Assembly: GCF_000152725.1 (NCBI RefSeq)
Contig: NZ_CH724131.1
Location: forward strand, 2,205,167-2,269,166
Source of the DNA: Pseudooceanicola batsensis HTCC2597
Lineage (GTDB): Bacteria; Pseudomonadota; Alphaproteobacteria; Rhodobacterales; Rhodobacteraceae
Direction of reading: 5' to 3'
DNA length: 64,000 bases
Shown: one piece after another, positions 19,058-27,961 of the stretch
Layout: the number at the start of each line of letters is the position of its first letter
Position numbering within the stretch: the stretch's first letter is position 1
The notes under the pieces: generated by a model
Seen by the model: only the letters and a program-made list of their open reading frames with translations
Told to the model about the DNA's origin: nothing
Database searches by the model: none
Position numbers and translations under genes: made by a program

Positions 19058-19996
19058 ATGATCCGCACCACGCAAACCGCAATCGCGCTCGCCTCGATCG
19101 TGCTTGCCGGTCCGGTGGCCGCCGCGACCGAAGGTTCGTCCAGCGCGTCCGCAGGCAATTCCGCATCCGTCCAGGCGACGGCCGGCATCGACAATCTTTG
19201 CAAGAGCGGCTTCGCGTCATCCGACAGCAACAGCGATGGCACGGTTTCCCGCGACGAACTGAACACCGCGCGCGAACAGATGTTCGGCGCCCTCGACAGC
19301 GACGGCGACGGTGAGTTGTCCCGCGCCGAATACGTCGACTGCATGAACCAGAGCGCCCGCAGCGCCGTCGGCGATACCGCGGCGAAATCCGGTGGCAAGA
19401 ACACCGACTTGCCGGATCTGGCGACCGCCGACCGCGACGGCAGCGGCACGGTCGATACGGACGAATACATGAGCGCCACCCATGACGCGCAGCAGCAGGC
19501 CTCGGCCGGCACCGACGATGGCGCCGTGCTTCTCCTGCGCCGCTACATCGTCGCACCGGTCGGCTATACCGACGCGGACGTACGCGACATGGGCGAAGAG
19601 GAAACCGCGGCCCGTGCGGCACGCCAGTTCCAGAGGTTCGACGCAGACCGCAGCGGCGACATCTCCGAGCGGGAGTGGTCAGAGGCCTCGACCATGCAGA
19701 ACGATATCTCCGACGTGCTGAACATGGAATACGACCGGCTCGATGCCGATGCCTCCGGCACGGTCAACCGGCAGGAATTCTCGGACGCCGGCACGAACGA
19801 CTGGGACGCCGCGCGCGAAGCGATTCGCAACGCGACCCGGCAGAGCGGGACGACCAGCAGCGCTCAGGAGACCTCGGGCACGTCGACCCGCACCTCCGAG
19901 GCGGACAACCAGACCGAGGGCAACCGCGGCACGGCAGGCAGCCGGACGCCGCCGGTCGTCTACTACCGTTACTTCGCACCGCTTGAGGCGGGGTAA
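19058..19996 (+). CDS. Secreted protein with five EF-hand calcium-binding loops
   Basis: Predicted periplasmic or secreted protein of 312 residues with a signal peptide (cleavage near VAAATEG). Five canonical 12-residue EF-hand loops start with Asp at 56, 80, 125, 195 and 229 (for example DSNSDGTVSRDE, DSDGDGELSRAE), each with Gly at position 6 and Glu at position 12. The first two are paired; the others are spaced. The C-terminal 60 residues are low-complexity Ser/Thr/Arg/Gln and end with VVYYRYFAPLEAG. Function unknown; calcium buffering or sensing in the envelope is inference. GAGGAGGA precedes ATG 19058, and a strong terminator follows. Confidence 0.85.
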   Translation: MIRTTQTAIALASIVLAGPVAAATEGSSSASAGNSASVQATAGIDNLCKSGFASSDSNSDGTVSRDELNTAREQMFGALDSDGDGELSRAEYVDCMNQSARSAVGDTAAKSGGKNTDLPDLATADRDGSGTVDTDEYMSATHDAQQQASAGTDDGAVLLLRRYIVAPVGYTDADVRDMGEEETAARAARQFQRFDADRSGDISEREWSEASTMQNDISDVLNMEYDRLDADASGTVNRQEFSDAGTNDWDAAREAIRNATRQSGTTSSAQETSGTSTRTSEADNQTEGNRGTAGSRTPPVVYYRYFAPLEAG

Positions 19997-20021
19997 ATCC
20001 GGGCGACGGAAGATGTGGGAA

Positions 20022-20049
20022 GGGGGGCGCTCCGCCGCCCCCCTTTTTG
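20022..20049 (+). terminator. Rho-independent terminator after the EF-hand gene
   Basis: GC stem GGGGGGCG / CGCCCCCC with a 6-base loop, followed by TTTTT, 25 bases after the EF-hand stop codon. It also lies just beyond the convergent methyltransferase stop. Confidence 0.9.
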
Positions 20050-20053
20050 TATC

Positions 20054-20677
20054 TCAGGCCGGCTTTTCCGCGACGAGGAACCGGGTCACCACCGCGCCGC
20101 CCATGTTCTCGGCCTCGACGATCCGCAGCCCCTGCCGCTCGACCGCCGCCTCGACCTCGGCCACCCGGCGAAACGCGACGAAGGGCGCCTTCCCCACCAG
20201 GCGCATCGCGCCGATCACCGGCCGCAACAGACGCCCCGTCCAGTTCTCGGCAAGGCAGCCGGTCTTGAGCACCAGCACACCGCCCGGCCGGACACGCGAT
20301 GCCATCGCCCCGAGCGCGCCATCCATGTCCTCGATCAGATGCACCACGTTGAACGACATCACCGCGTCGAACCCGCCTTCCGGCAGATCGTCGACCGCGT
20401 GCCGGGCGAAACCCACGTTCTCCACGCCGGCGTCGGCTGCCCGCTGGCGCGCGATGTCCAGCAACGCGCCGCTCAGGTCGGTGGCAAGCACCACGGCCGC
20501 ATGGGGGGCGAGCTTCAGCGCGATGGTGCCCGTGCCGCAGCCGACCTCCAGCACCCGCGCGTCGGGCCCGAGATACGAGGCGGCGCGCGCCACGGTCCTC
20601 TCGTGCTGGTCGGTGTTCTGTATCGGCCGCTCGGCATAGCTCTTGGCCACGCCATCCCAGAAGGCTTCGGCATTCAT
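20054..20677 (-). CDS. Class I SAM-dependent methyltransferase
   Basis: Cytosolic methyltransferase of 207 residues (Methyltransf_11/25 type). Motif I is VLEVGCGTGT (42-51), motif II TDLSGALLDIARQRA, and the post-I and motif III strands FDAVMSFNVVHLI and RVRPGGVLVLKTG are clear. The start MNAEAFWDGVAKSYAERPI is typical of small-molecule methyltransferases. Substrate unknown. It is divergent from a LysR gene across about 100 bases, so that regulator may control it. Confidence 0.85.
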   Translation of the reverse strand: MNAEAFWDGVAKSYAERPIQNTDQHERTVARAASYLGPDARVLEVGCGTGTIALKLAPHAAVVLATDLSGALLDIARQRAADAGVENVGFARHAVDDLPEGGFDAVMSFNVVHLIEDMDGALGAMASRVRPGGVLVLKTGCLAENWTGRLLRPVIGAMRLVGKAPFVAFRRVAEVEAAVERQGLRIVEAENMGGAVVTRFLVAEKPA

Positions 20678-20778
20678 CGGTCATCCAATCCGCAAAAGGT
20701 CATCCTACTGGCAGACCATACCCATGCCCGCATCACATAGGAATTGCCGCAAATTGCAACGATGATATACGAAAACGC

Positions 20779-21702
20779 ATGAATTGGCCCGCCGCATCCT
20801 TCGACTGGAACCAGGCCCGCGCCTTTCTGGCGACGGCGGAGTTGGGATCCCTATCGGCGGCGGCGCGCGAACTGGGCCAGACGCAGCCGACCCTCGGACG
20901 CCAGGTCGCCGCCCTCGAGGACCAGCTGGGCGTGGCCCTCTTCGACCGGGCGGGCCGCGGCCTGATCCTGACCGAGGCGGGCCGGGAACTGCTCTCCCAC
21001 GTGCGCGAGATGGCCGAGGCGGCCGCCCGCGTCCCCCTGACCGCCAGCGGCCAGAGCCAGGCCCTGCGCGGCACGGTCGGCATCACGGCCAGCGACGTCT
21101 TCTCGGTCACGCTCCTGCCGCCGATCATCGCCGAACTGTCCCGCATCGCCCCCGAGATCGAGATCGAAGTGGTCGCCTCGAACGACCTGCGGGACCTGTC
21201 ACGTCGCGAGGCCGACATAGCAATCCGCCACGTCCGCCCGACCGAGCCCGCCCTGACCGCCCGCCTGCTGGGCGAAGGTACGGGACATCTCTACGCCGCA
21301 CCCGCCTATCTCGACCGCAGGGGCCGTCCGGCCTCCCGCAGCGACCTGGCGACCCACGACTTCGTCGGCTTTCTCGACGTCAACCGGATGGGCCGGACGC
21401 TGGGCGAATTCGGCATCCCCGTCGCCGCACGGAATATCCGCTACCGCACCGACAACGGGCTGGCCATGTGGGAGATGGTGCGCGCGGGGTTGGGGATCGG
21501 AGTGATGACGGCCGACCTCGGCCTCACCACGCCGGACGTCGAACTGCTCTTCCCGCGCGAGGTGGCCTTCCGCTACCCGATCTGGCTGGTCACCCATCGC
21601 GAACTGCACAGCGCGCGCCGCATACGCGTCGTCTATGACCACCTGGCCCAGGCGATCACGACCCACCTGCGCCGCATCGAGGCGCGCAGCCCCGCAGGCT
21701 GA
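20779..21702 (+). CDS. LysR family transcriptional regulator
   Basis: DNA-binding regulator of 307 residues. The N-terminal helix-turn-helix (about 8-68: FLATAELGSLSAAARELGQTQPTLGRQVAALEDQLG in outline) is followed by a periplasmic-binding-protein-like effector domain beginning near LRGTVGITAS. No adjacent biosynthetic operon, but it is divergent from the methyltransferase gene at 20054-20677, the usual LysR arrangement. Effector unknown. Confidence 0.92.
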   Translation: MNWPAASFDWNQARAFLATAELGSLSAAARELGQTQPTLGRQVAALEDQLGVALFDRAGRGLILTEAGRELLSHVREMAEAAARVPLTASGQSQALRGTVGITASDVFSVTLLPPIIAELSRIAPEIEIEVVASNDLRDLSRREADIAIRHVRPTEPALTARLLGEGTGHLYAAPAYLDRRGRPASRSDLATHDFVGFLDVNRMGRTLGEFGIPVAARNIRYRTDNGLAMWEMVRAGLGIGVMTADLGLTTPDVELLFPREVAFRYPIWLVTHRELHSARRIRVVYDHLAQAITTHLRRIEARSPAG

Positions 21703-21752
21703 CCCTTTCGCCGCACCCGGAATCGCGGTAACTGCGCCCGACAGGAGGCCCC

Positions 21753-22463
21753 ATGCCCGAAACCAGACCGCTCTACGCCGTACTCATCGACGCCGACAAC
21801 ATTCCCGCCCGCTTCGCCCAGGCCATCCTGAAGGAGATCACCAGCTTCGGCGAACCGGCCCTGCGCCGCGTCTATGGCGACTGGGGCGCCGAGCGTCTGC
21901 GCCCCTGGACCGAACAGGTCCGCGAACTGGGGCTGGTCGCACATCAGGAAACCGCCAACACCAAGGGCAAGAACGCCAGCGACATCGGCCTGGTGATCGA
22001 CGCCATGGACATCCTGCACACCGGCCGCTTCGACGGCTTCGTCCTGGTCTCTTCCGACAGCGATTTCACGGCGCTCGCCAACCGCGTGCGGGAACAGGGT
22101 CTCGACGTCATCGGCATCGGCGAATCCAAGGCCCCCGAAAGCCTGCGCAACGTCTGCAACCGCTTCATCCTGATCGAGAACATCGTCGAGGAGCCCGCCG
22201 GCCAGAAGGACAAGGCCAAGCCCGCCGACAAGATGAAGCCGGTCGAGGCCCAGCCCCTGATCCTGCGCGCGATGGACAAGATCGACACCGACGACGAATG
22301 GGTCACCATGGGGCAGCTCGGCCAGTATCTCACCGCGGAAAGCCCGGATTTCGACACCCGCTCCTATGGCAAGCGCAAGCTCTCCGATCTCGTCGCGGAC
22401 CTGAAGGTGCTCGAGACCCGGCGCGGCCCCGGCAACCAGCTCATGGTCCGCCGACTGGACTAG
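21753..22463 (+). CDS. NYN domain ribonuclease-like protein with C-terminal OST-HTH/LOTUS domain
   Basis: Protein of 236 residues. The N-terminal NYN (PIN-like) domain has the acidic metal-binding residues Asp13 and Asp15 (LIDADNIPARF), Asp77 (NASDIGLVID) and Asp102/Asp104 (SSDSDF), consistent with an active nuclease. A Lys-rich linker (about 147-163) leads to a winged-helix OST-HTH/LOTUS module (about 165-236), probably an RNA-binding unit. This domain pair is widespread in bacteria but its RNA target is unknown. Its TAG stop shares the palindrome CTAG with the convergent TetR gene's stop. Confidence 0.85.
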   Translation: MPETRPLYAVLIDADNIPARFAQAILKEITSFGEPALRRVYGDWGAERLRPWTEQVRELGLVAHQETANTKGKNASDIGLVIDAMDILHTGRFDGFVLVSSDSDFTALANRVREQGLDVIGIGESKAPESLRNVCNRFILIENIVEEPAGQKDKAKPADKMKPVEAQPLILRAMDKIDTDDEWVTMGQLGQYLTAESPDFDTRSYGKRKLSDLVADLKVLETRRGPGNQLMVRRLD

Positions 22464-23083
22464 TCCGCGACACCGTACCGAGCCAGGAACATGTCCACGG
22501 CCGACCGCGCGACGGTCTCGCACCAGTCCTCGGAAAGCTCCTCGGCGACGCCGAACAGTCTCTGGGTGAAGATCCCGGCCTTGCAAAGTTCGGCGAACTG
22601 ATCCGCCGCCAGCACCGGGTCCTCGACCTTCAGGACGCCGCTCTGGGTGGCGCAGCGCAGGTAATCCGCAAGCATGTCCCGCGCGATCATCGGCCCGTTG
22701 CGGTAGAATTCGCGGGCCATCTCCGGGAACCGTTCGGATTCGGCGACGCACATCCGGAAGATCGACAACGACATGGGCGAATTGAAGAAGTCGACGATCT
22801 GCCGGGCGCCGGACAGCAGCAGGTCACGCGGCGGCAGATCGGGCCGCACGAGCTGCATCGCGGCCTCGGCCTGCCGCTGGCATTCGCCACGGGCGACTTC
22901 CATGAACAACACCCGCTTGTCGGGAAAATAGCTGTAGAGCGTCGCCTTCGAGACCCCGGCGGCGCGCGCGATGTCGTCGACATTCGCCCCCTCGAACCCC
23001 TCGGAGAGAAACACCGCCCGAGCCCCGTCGAGCACCTGCGCGAATTTGCGCCCGTTCCGCATGATGGGGCGAGTGACACCCAT
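22460..23083 (-). CDS. TetR/AcrR family transcriptional regulator
   Basis: Regulator of 207 residues. The helix-turn-helix is VDDIARAAGVSKATLYSYFPDKRVLF (about 35-60); the C-terminal two thirds form a helical ligand domain of the AcrR/TetR_C type. The adjacent start-side region is the repeat-containing gap, so no neighbour is an obvious target. It ends in a four-base overlap with the convergent NYN gene, leaving no room for a terminator between them. Confidence 0.9.
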   Translation of the reverse strand: MGVTRPIMRNGRKFAQVLDGARAVFLSEGFEGANVDDIARAAGVSKATLYSYFPDKRVLFMEVARGECQRQAEAAMQLVRPDLPPRDLLLSGARQIVDFFNSPMSLSIFRMCVAESERFPEMAREFYRNGPMIARDMLADYLRCATQSGVLKVEDPVLAADQFAELCKAGIFTQRLFGVAEELSEDWCETVARSAVDMFLARYGVAD

Positions 23084-23509
23084 GACCCCTCCTCCCTGAC
23101 AGGTCCTGACAGTCTAGACCGCACGGTTCACATCCGGCAAGCAAAGGCCTGGCCGGACACGATGCGTCCGACCTGGTGTCCGGACTGCACGCGCGCAAGG
23201 GAAACGGGCGGAGCGAGATGCGCACGAAACCGTCATCTTGAAAGGCAGGGGCCTCTCTTCAGCCGCGATCATGCGGGCTGGGGCACCAAACGTCGGCAAC
23301 AACCAGCCCGCGGCAGGGGGGCGCTGCCCCCCGTCCTTCGGACTCCCCCCGGGATATTTTCGGGACCAAAGAAGATCATGCGCGCGCCATCCTTCTTTGG
23401 TCTTGCAAATATCCTGGGGGAGACGCCGCAGGCGGCGGGGGCGAAGCCCCCCTGCCCGGCCTTGACCGCCAGCGCCATGTCAGGGACAAGCGAGGCGAGG
23501 AGACAGCCC
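23084..23509. other. Intergenic region containing repeat R2
   Basis: About 425 bases between the divergent TetR and nitroreductase genes. The left part (23084-23300) has no recognisable gene and should hold the tetR promoter. The right part is dominated by a palindromic repeat (23311-23460). A 50-base leader then precedes the nitroreductase start. Confidence 0.7.
23311..23460. repeat. Palindromic intergenic repeat R2, full copy
   Basis: Inverted-repeat element of about 150 bases. The inner arms are 23351-23374 (GGGATATTTTCGGG then ACCAAAGAAG) and 23392-23414 (CTTCTTTGGTC then TTGCAAATATCC). Each side also carries its own GC hairpin: GGGGGGC-GCT-GCCCCCC (23316-23332) and GGGGGC-GAA-GCCCCC (23437-23451). 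The left core matches 15041-15064 in 23 of 24 bases. I remember similar sequences between genes in many Rhodobacteraceae. No coding capacity is evident. Confidence 0.8.
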
Positions 23510-24211
23510 ATGTATTCCAAGGACAGGATCGCCTACCAGCCGCTCCCCCTCCCCGACCGGCAGGAGGTCACGCAGGCCGAGTGCCTGTCAGGGGCACAGG
23601 CCTTTCGCGATCGCATGAAGACCCGCCACACCCTACGCGACTTCTCCGACCGCCCGGTCGACCGCGAGGTCATCGAGGCCGCGATCGCGACCGCCGGACT
23701 GGCGCCTTCGGGCGCCAACCACCAGCCCTGGCATTTCGTGGCGATTTCCGATCCCGGTCTCAAGGCCCGCATCCGCGCGGCCGCCGAGGACGAGGAAGCA
23801 CGGTTCTATTCCGGCGGCGCCAGCGACGCGTGGCTTCAGGCGCTCGAGCCGATCGGGACCGGCATCTCGAAGCCGCACCTCGAAATCGCACCCTGGCTGA
23901 TCGTGATCTTCGCACAGCGCTACGGGGTGAACCCGGACGGAGAGCGCTACAAGAACTACTACGTGCCTGAAAGCACGGGTATTGCCACCGGGTTTCTGAT
24001 CGCGGCGCTGCATCACGCCGGCCTCTACTGCCTCACGCACACGCCCAACCCGATGAGGTTCCTCACGGAAATCTGCGGCCGGCCGGATCACGAGAAACCC
24101 CTCATGATCCTCGCCGTCGGCCACGCGGCCGCCGGGGCGACCGTTCCCGCCGCGGCGAAGCGCAAGAAACCGCTGTCGGAAATCCTGACCGTCAACCCGG
24201 AGGGCCGTTGA
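23510..24211 (+). CDS. Nitroreductase family protein
   Basis: FMN-dependent oxidoreductase of 233 residues. The FMN-binding RHTLRDFSDRPV near the N-terminus and GLAPSGANHQPWHFV are standard family motifs, as is the later GIATGFLIAALHHAGL. The layout (long N-terminus, STGIATG) resembles the iodotyrosine-deiodinase-like branch more than NfsB, but substrate cannot be told. It starts a six-gene run of nearly overlapping genes; the next start codon follows its stop with no gap. Confidence 0.88.
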   Translation: MYSKDRIAYQPLPLPDRQEVTQAECLSGAQAFRDRMKTRHTLRDFSDRPVDREVIEAAIATAGLAPSGANHQPWHFVAISDPGLKARIRAAAEDEEARFYSGGASDAWLQALEPIGTGISKPHLEIAPWLIVIFAQRYGVNPDGERYKNYYVPESTGIATGFLIAALHHAGLYCLTHTPNPMRFLTEICGRPDHEKPLMILAVGHAAAGATVPAAAKRKKPLSEILTVNPEGR

Positions 24212-25042
24212 ATGGAGACCCTTTCTGAAAACCGCTGCTTCGGCGGCACCCAGGGCGTCTACAGGCATGCCGCCACCTCGACCGCCTGCGACATGACCTT
24301 CGGCCTGTTCCTGCCGGAGGAGGCGCGCGAGGGCCCGGTGCCGATCCTGTGGTACCTCTCGGGGCTGACCTGCACGCATGAGAACGCCATGACCAAGGCC
24401 GGCGCCCAGCAATGGGCCGCCGAACAGGGGATCGCGCTCTGCTTTCCCGACACCTCGCCGCGCGGCGAGGACGTGGCCGATGACAAGGCCTTCGACCTCG
24501 GCAAGGGCGCGGGCTTCTACGTCAACGCCACCCAAGACCCCTGGGCGCCACATTTCCGCATGTGGGATTACGTGGCCGATGAGCTTCCCGCGCTGCTGAC
24601 CTCGGAATTCGCCATCGACCCCGACCGGCAGTCGATCACCGGCCATTCCATGGGCGGCCACGGCGCCCTGACCCTCGCCATGTCGCTGCCGGGCCGCTAC
24701 CGCTCGGTCTCGGCCTTCTCGCCGATCTGCAACCCGACGGGCGGAGATTGGGGCCGCGCCCAGTTCACCGCCTACCTCGGGGACGACGAAACTGCCTGGC
24801 GGGCCCATGACGCCTCGGTCCTGATGGCCGAGAAGGGGTTCGACGGCCCCGTGCTGACCGACACCGGCACGGCCGACAATTTCCTCGACCTGCTGCGCCC
24901 CGAGACACTGGCCGAAGCAGCCGCGAAACGCCGCCAGCCTATCACCTTCCGGATGCAGCCGGGTTACGACCACAGCTACTTCTTCGTCTCGAGCTTCATG
25001 GAGGAGCACGTCGCCTTCCATGCCGAGGCGCTCTACGCGTGA
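24212..25042 (+). CDS. fghA: S-formylglutathione hydrolase
   Basis: Esterase-D family serine hydrolase of 276 residues that cleaves S-formylglutathione to formate and glutathione, the second step of formaldehyde detoxification after FrmA. Signatures: [28 protein letters not shown], nucleophile Ser146 in [10 protein letters not shown], acid in [10 protein letters not shown] and base in GYDHSYFF. Length matches the family. It is coupled to the nitroreductase gene (no gap) and the DUF188 gene (GTGA overlap), and lies 5.4 kb from frmA. Confidence 0.95.
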   Translation: METLSENRCFGGTQGVYRHAATSTACDMTFGLFLPEEAREGPVPILWYLSGLTCTHENAMTKAGAQQWAAEQGIALCFPDTSPRGEDVADDKAFDLGKGAGFYVNATQDPWAPHFRMWDYVADELPALLTSEFAIDPDRQSITGHSMGGHGALTLAMSLPGRYRSVSAFSPICNPTGGDWGRAQFTAYLGDDETAWRAHDASVLMAEKGFDGPVLTDTGTADNFLDLLRPETLAEAAAKRRQPITFRMQPGYDHSYFFVSSFMEEHVAFHAEALYA

Positions 25043-25503
25043 CCACGCTCTTCATCGACGCCGACGCCTGCCCCGTCAAGGCCGAGGCCGAGCGGGTCGC
25101 GTCCCGCAACAAGGTGCCGATGAAGCTGGTGTGCAACGGCGGTCTGCGCCCCTCGGCCAACCCCCTGGTCGAGGTGGTGATCGTCGCCGAGGGCCCGGAC
25201 GAGGCCGACAAGTGGATCGCGGAGACGGCGGGGCGGGGCGATGTGGTCGTGACCTCGGACATGCCGCTGGCCGCGCGCTGCGTCGAGGCGGGGGCGCGGG
25301 TCCTGCGTCACAACGGGGAAAAATTGACAGCGGTCAACATCGGCGCGCAGCTCGCCATGCGGGACCTGATGACCGACATCCGCGCCGCCGATCCGTTTGC
25401 GCGCGGGGCTGGCAAGGGCTTTACAAAAACCGACCGCTCCCGTTTTCTGGACGCGCTCGAACGTGAGATCCGGGCGGCAAGGCGGGACAGTCAGGGCAGG
25501 TGA
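25039..25503 (+). CDS. DUF188 / YaiI-YqxD family protein
   Basis: Conserved protein of 154 residues with a PIN-like fold signature: N-terminal [38 protein letters not shown], and C-terminal [14 protein letters not shown]. Function is not established; nuclease-like activity is suggested only by the fold. The GTG start at 25039 overlaps the preceding stop (GTGA), and the next gene begins directly after its TGA. It may simply be carried along in the operon. Confidence 0.9.
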   Translation: MTTLFIDADACPVKAEAERVASRNKVPMKLVCNGGLRPSANPLVEVVIVAEGPDEADKWIAETAGRGDVVVTSDMPLAARCVEAGARVLRHNGEKLTAVNIGAQLAMRDLMTDIRAADPFARGAGKGFTKTDRSRFLDALEREIRAARRDSQGR

Positions 25504-26124
25504 ATGGGTATCCAGGCGGTCATCTTCGACATCGGGAACGTCCTCATCGAATGGAACCCCGAGCAGTTCTACGACGCCGAGATCGGAGAGGAGCGCCGCA
25601 AGGCGCTGTTCGAGCAGGTCGACCTGCACGGCATGAACGACCGCGTGGACCGGGGCGAGGATTTCCGCCGGACGGTCCATGACACGGCAGAGGCGCATCC
25701 CGATCATGGCGAGGCTATCCGGCTCTGGCACGACCGCTGGATCGAAATGGCCTCGCCGGCGATCGACCAGTCGGTCCGCCTGTTGCGGAGGCTCCGCGCG
25801 AATGGCGTCCCCGTCTTCGCGCTGAGCAATTTCGGCATCGACACCTTCGCACAAGCCGAGACGGCCTACGACTTCCTGGGCGAATTCGATCGCCGCTACA
25901 TCTCGGGCCACAAGGGCGTCATCAAGCCGGATCCCGCATTCTACCGCATGGTCGAGGAGGATTGCGGCCTTCCGCCCGAGGCGTTGCTCTTCACCGACGA
26001 CCGCGCCGACAACATCGCCATGGCGTCCTCCCGCGGGTGGCAGACCCACCTGTTCCGGGGGCCGCAGGGCTGGGCCGACCGGCTGGTGTCCGAGGGGCTT
26101 CTCGCGCGCGAGCAGGCCGCATGA
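25504..26124 (+). CDS. HAD family hydrolase (HAD-IA, YihX-like)
   Basis: Haloacid dehalogenase superfamily phosphatase of 206 residues. Motif I is FDIGNVLIEWN with nucleophile Asp9; as in YihX-type members the usual DxD second aspartate is replaced (DIG). Motif II is ALSNFG, motif III the lysine in GHKGVIKPDPAFY, motif IV FTDDRADNI. YihX relatives dephosphorylate sugar phosphates; the substrate here is unknown. The stop overlaps the next start by four bases. Confidence 0.88.
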   Translation: MGIQAVIFDIGNVLIEWNPEQFYDAEIGEERRKALFEQVDLHGMNDRVDRGEDFRRTVHDTAEAHPDHGEAIRLWHDRWIEMASPAIDQSVRLLRRLRANGVPVFALSNFGIDTFAQAETAYDFLGEFDRRYISGHKGVIKPDPAFYRMVEEDCGLPPEALLFTDDRADNIAMASSRGWQTHLFRGPQGWADRLVSEGLLAREQAA

Positions 26125-27035
26125 GCGCGCCGGTCATCAGTTTTGACGCGGGCGAGGCCGTCCTGGACTGGATCGCGCTGACCGATGCCCTTGCCGCCGG
26201 CCACGACCTGCCCCGGGCCGAGGTCGCGGACAGCTTTCTCTATCGCGGCGGCGACACGCTGTTGACCCGATCCGCCTGGATCGACGGGCTGGGAATCGCG
26301 ATCAAGGCGGCGACCATCTTCCCCGGCAACCCCGACCGGGGGCACGAGACGGTCAACGGCATGATGAGCCTTCTGTCGGACACCGACGGCACGCTCGAGG
26401 CGATGATCGACTTCCACCTCGTCACCAAGTGGAAGACGGCCGCCGACAGCCTGCTGGCCGCGCGGCGTCTGGCCCGGCCCGACAGCGCCCGTATCCTGAT
26501 CATCGGAGCAGGCACCGTCGCGCAGAGCCTGCGCGAGGCCTATGGTGCGGTGTTCCCCGGAGCGGAGTTTTCCATCTGGAACCGGACGACGTCCCGGGCC
26601 GAGCATCTTGCCTCCCACCACGCGAACACGCGGGCCGTGACCGATCTGGCCCGGGCGGTCGGCGAGGCCGATATCGTCGCCTGCGCCACCTCCGGCGGCG
26701 TTTCCGTCCTGAGAGGCGAGTGGCTGAGGCCCGGCCAGCACGTCGACCTGATCGGCGCGTTCAAGCCCGACATGCGCGAAGCCGACGACGAGACTCTGAA
26801 GCGCGCGCGGATCTTCGTCGACAGCCGGGACACGACCCTCCACCACATCGGCGAGATCGCGATCCCGCTGGAACGGGGCGTCATCTCCGAGGACGACATC
26901 CTTGCCGACTATTACCAACTCTCCGACTTCCGGCGCGGCCCGGACGAGATCACCCTGTTCAAGAACGGCGGCGGCGCGCATCTCGACCTGATGACGGCGC
27001 GGCATATCCTGTCGGCCTGGCAGGCCGCGCGATGA
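26121..27035 (+). CDS. Ornithine cyclodeaminase / mu-crystallin family protein
   Basis: NAD(P)-dependent enzyme of 304 residues. It shows the family's substrate lysine region GIAIKAATIFPGNPDRG, the DGTLEAMIDFHLVTKWKTAA block, the nucleotide fold ILIIGAGTVAQS and the ATSGGVSVLRGEWL segment. Members act as ornithine cyclodeaminase, ketimine or imino-acid reductases, or alanine dehydrogenase; the exact reaction cannot be read. Overlap with HAD (ATGA) and with the hydrolase gene (ATGATGA) places it firmly in the same transcript. Confidence 0.85.
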   Translation: MSAPVISFDAGEAVLDWIALTDALAAGHDLPRAEVADSFLYRGGDTLLTRSAWIDGLGIAIKAATIFPGNPDRGHETVNGMMSLLSDTDGTLEAMIDFHLVTKWKTAADSLLAARRLARPDSARILIIGAGTVAQSLREAYGAVFPGAEFSIWNRTTSRAEHLASHHANTRAVTDLARAVGEADIVACATSGGVSVLRGEWLRPGQHVDLIGAFKPDMREADDETLKRARIFVDSRDTTLHHIGEIAIPLERGVISEDDILADYYQLSDFRRGPDEITLFKNGGGAHLDLMTARHILSAWQAAR

Positions 27036-27961
27036 TCGACACCGTGCTGGTCGTCGCGGGTCTCGCGCTGGCGGCGGTGGTCCTGCTGCCGTTCTGGGTC
27101 GAGCACCGGCGCCCGAAAATGGACGACCAGGCGCGCGTCGAGGCCCCGGGACATTTTGCGGAACTGAGCCAGGGCATCACCCATTACCGCTGGTACGGGG
27201 GCGAGACGGGTCCGGTCGTGGTCTGCGTCCACGGCCTGACCACCCCCTCGTTCGTCTGGGATCCCCTGGCCCGCCGTCTCGCCCTGATAGGCTTTCGGGT
27301 ACTCGTCTACGATCTCTTCGGGCGGGGGTATTCGGACCGTCCGGCGGGCGAACAGGAGGACGCCTTCTTCGTCCGGCAGCTCGAAGACCTGCTGGCCGAT
27401 CAGCGGCTGACCGACGACATCACCCTCTTCGGCTATTCCATGGGCGGCGCCATCGCGGCCGCCTTTGCCGCCCGGCATCCCGAACGCCTGCGCCAGCTTG
27501 TCCTGATCGCCCCGGCCGGCTTCGGCGGCTTCCCGACCGGCTTTGTCCGGACGATCCGCGACCATTCCCCCGTCGGCGACTGGCTGGCCCTGACGCTCTT
27601 CCCCCGCCGCCACAGGCAGGCGGCCACAGCGCTGGCGCGCACGAACCCGCTTCAGGCCGAGGCGGCACACGGTCAGGCCGCGCAGCTTGACTGGAAGGGG
27701 TTCATCCCGGCTGTCCTTTCGTCGCTGCGGCACATGCTGCGGGACGATCTCGAGCGCGAACATCGCAAGCTGGCCCGCGAGGACCTGCACATCCTTGCCA
27801 TCTGGGCGACCGAGGACGACGTGATCCCCCTGTCGGGCATGGGCCGGCTGACGCAATGGAACCGTGCGGCCGTCCAGACCCAGGTCGCGGGCGCCAACCA
27901 CTGGCTGCCGCTTACCCATCCGGACGAGATCGTCGACGCATTCAAGGACGGGATGGAATGA
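27032..27961 (+). CDS. Alpha/beta hydrolase with N-terminal membrane anchor
   Basis: Hydrolase of 309 residues. An N-terminal hydrophobic segment (5-22) looks like a membrane anchor. The catalytic triad is visible: Ser136 in GYSMGG, an aspartate in WATEDDVIP and histidine in GANHWLP; HGLTTPSF is the oxyanion region. Similar to lipase/monoacylglycerol-type esterases. It closes the six-gene run and its stop abuts the convergent MFS gene's stop with no spacer. Confidence 0.88.
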   Translation: MIDTVLVVAGLALAAVVLLPFWVEHRRPKMDDQARVEAPGHFAELSQGITHYRWYGGETGPVVVCVHGLTTPSFVWDPLARRLALIGFRVLVYDLFGRGYSDRPAGEQEDAFFVRQLEDLLADQRLTDDITLFGYSMGGAIAAAFAARHPERLRQLVLIAPAGFGGFPTGFVRTIRDHSPVGDWLALTLFPRRHRQAATALARTNPLQAEAAHGQAAQLDWKGFIPAVLSSLRHMLRDDLEREHRKLAREDLHILAIWATEDDVIPLSGMGRLTQWNRAAVQTQVAGANHWLPLTHPDEIVDAFKDGME

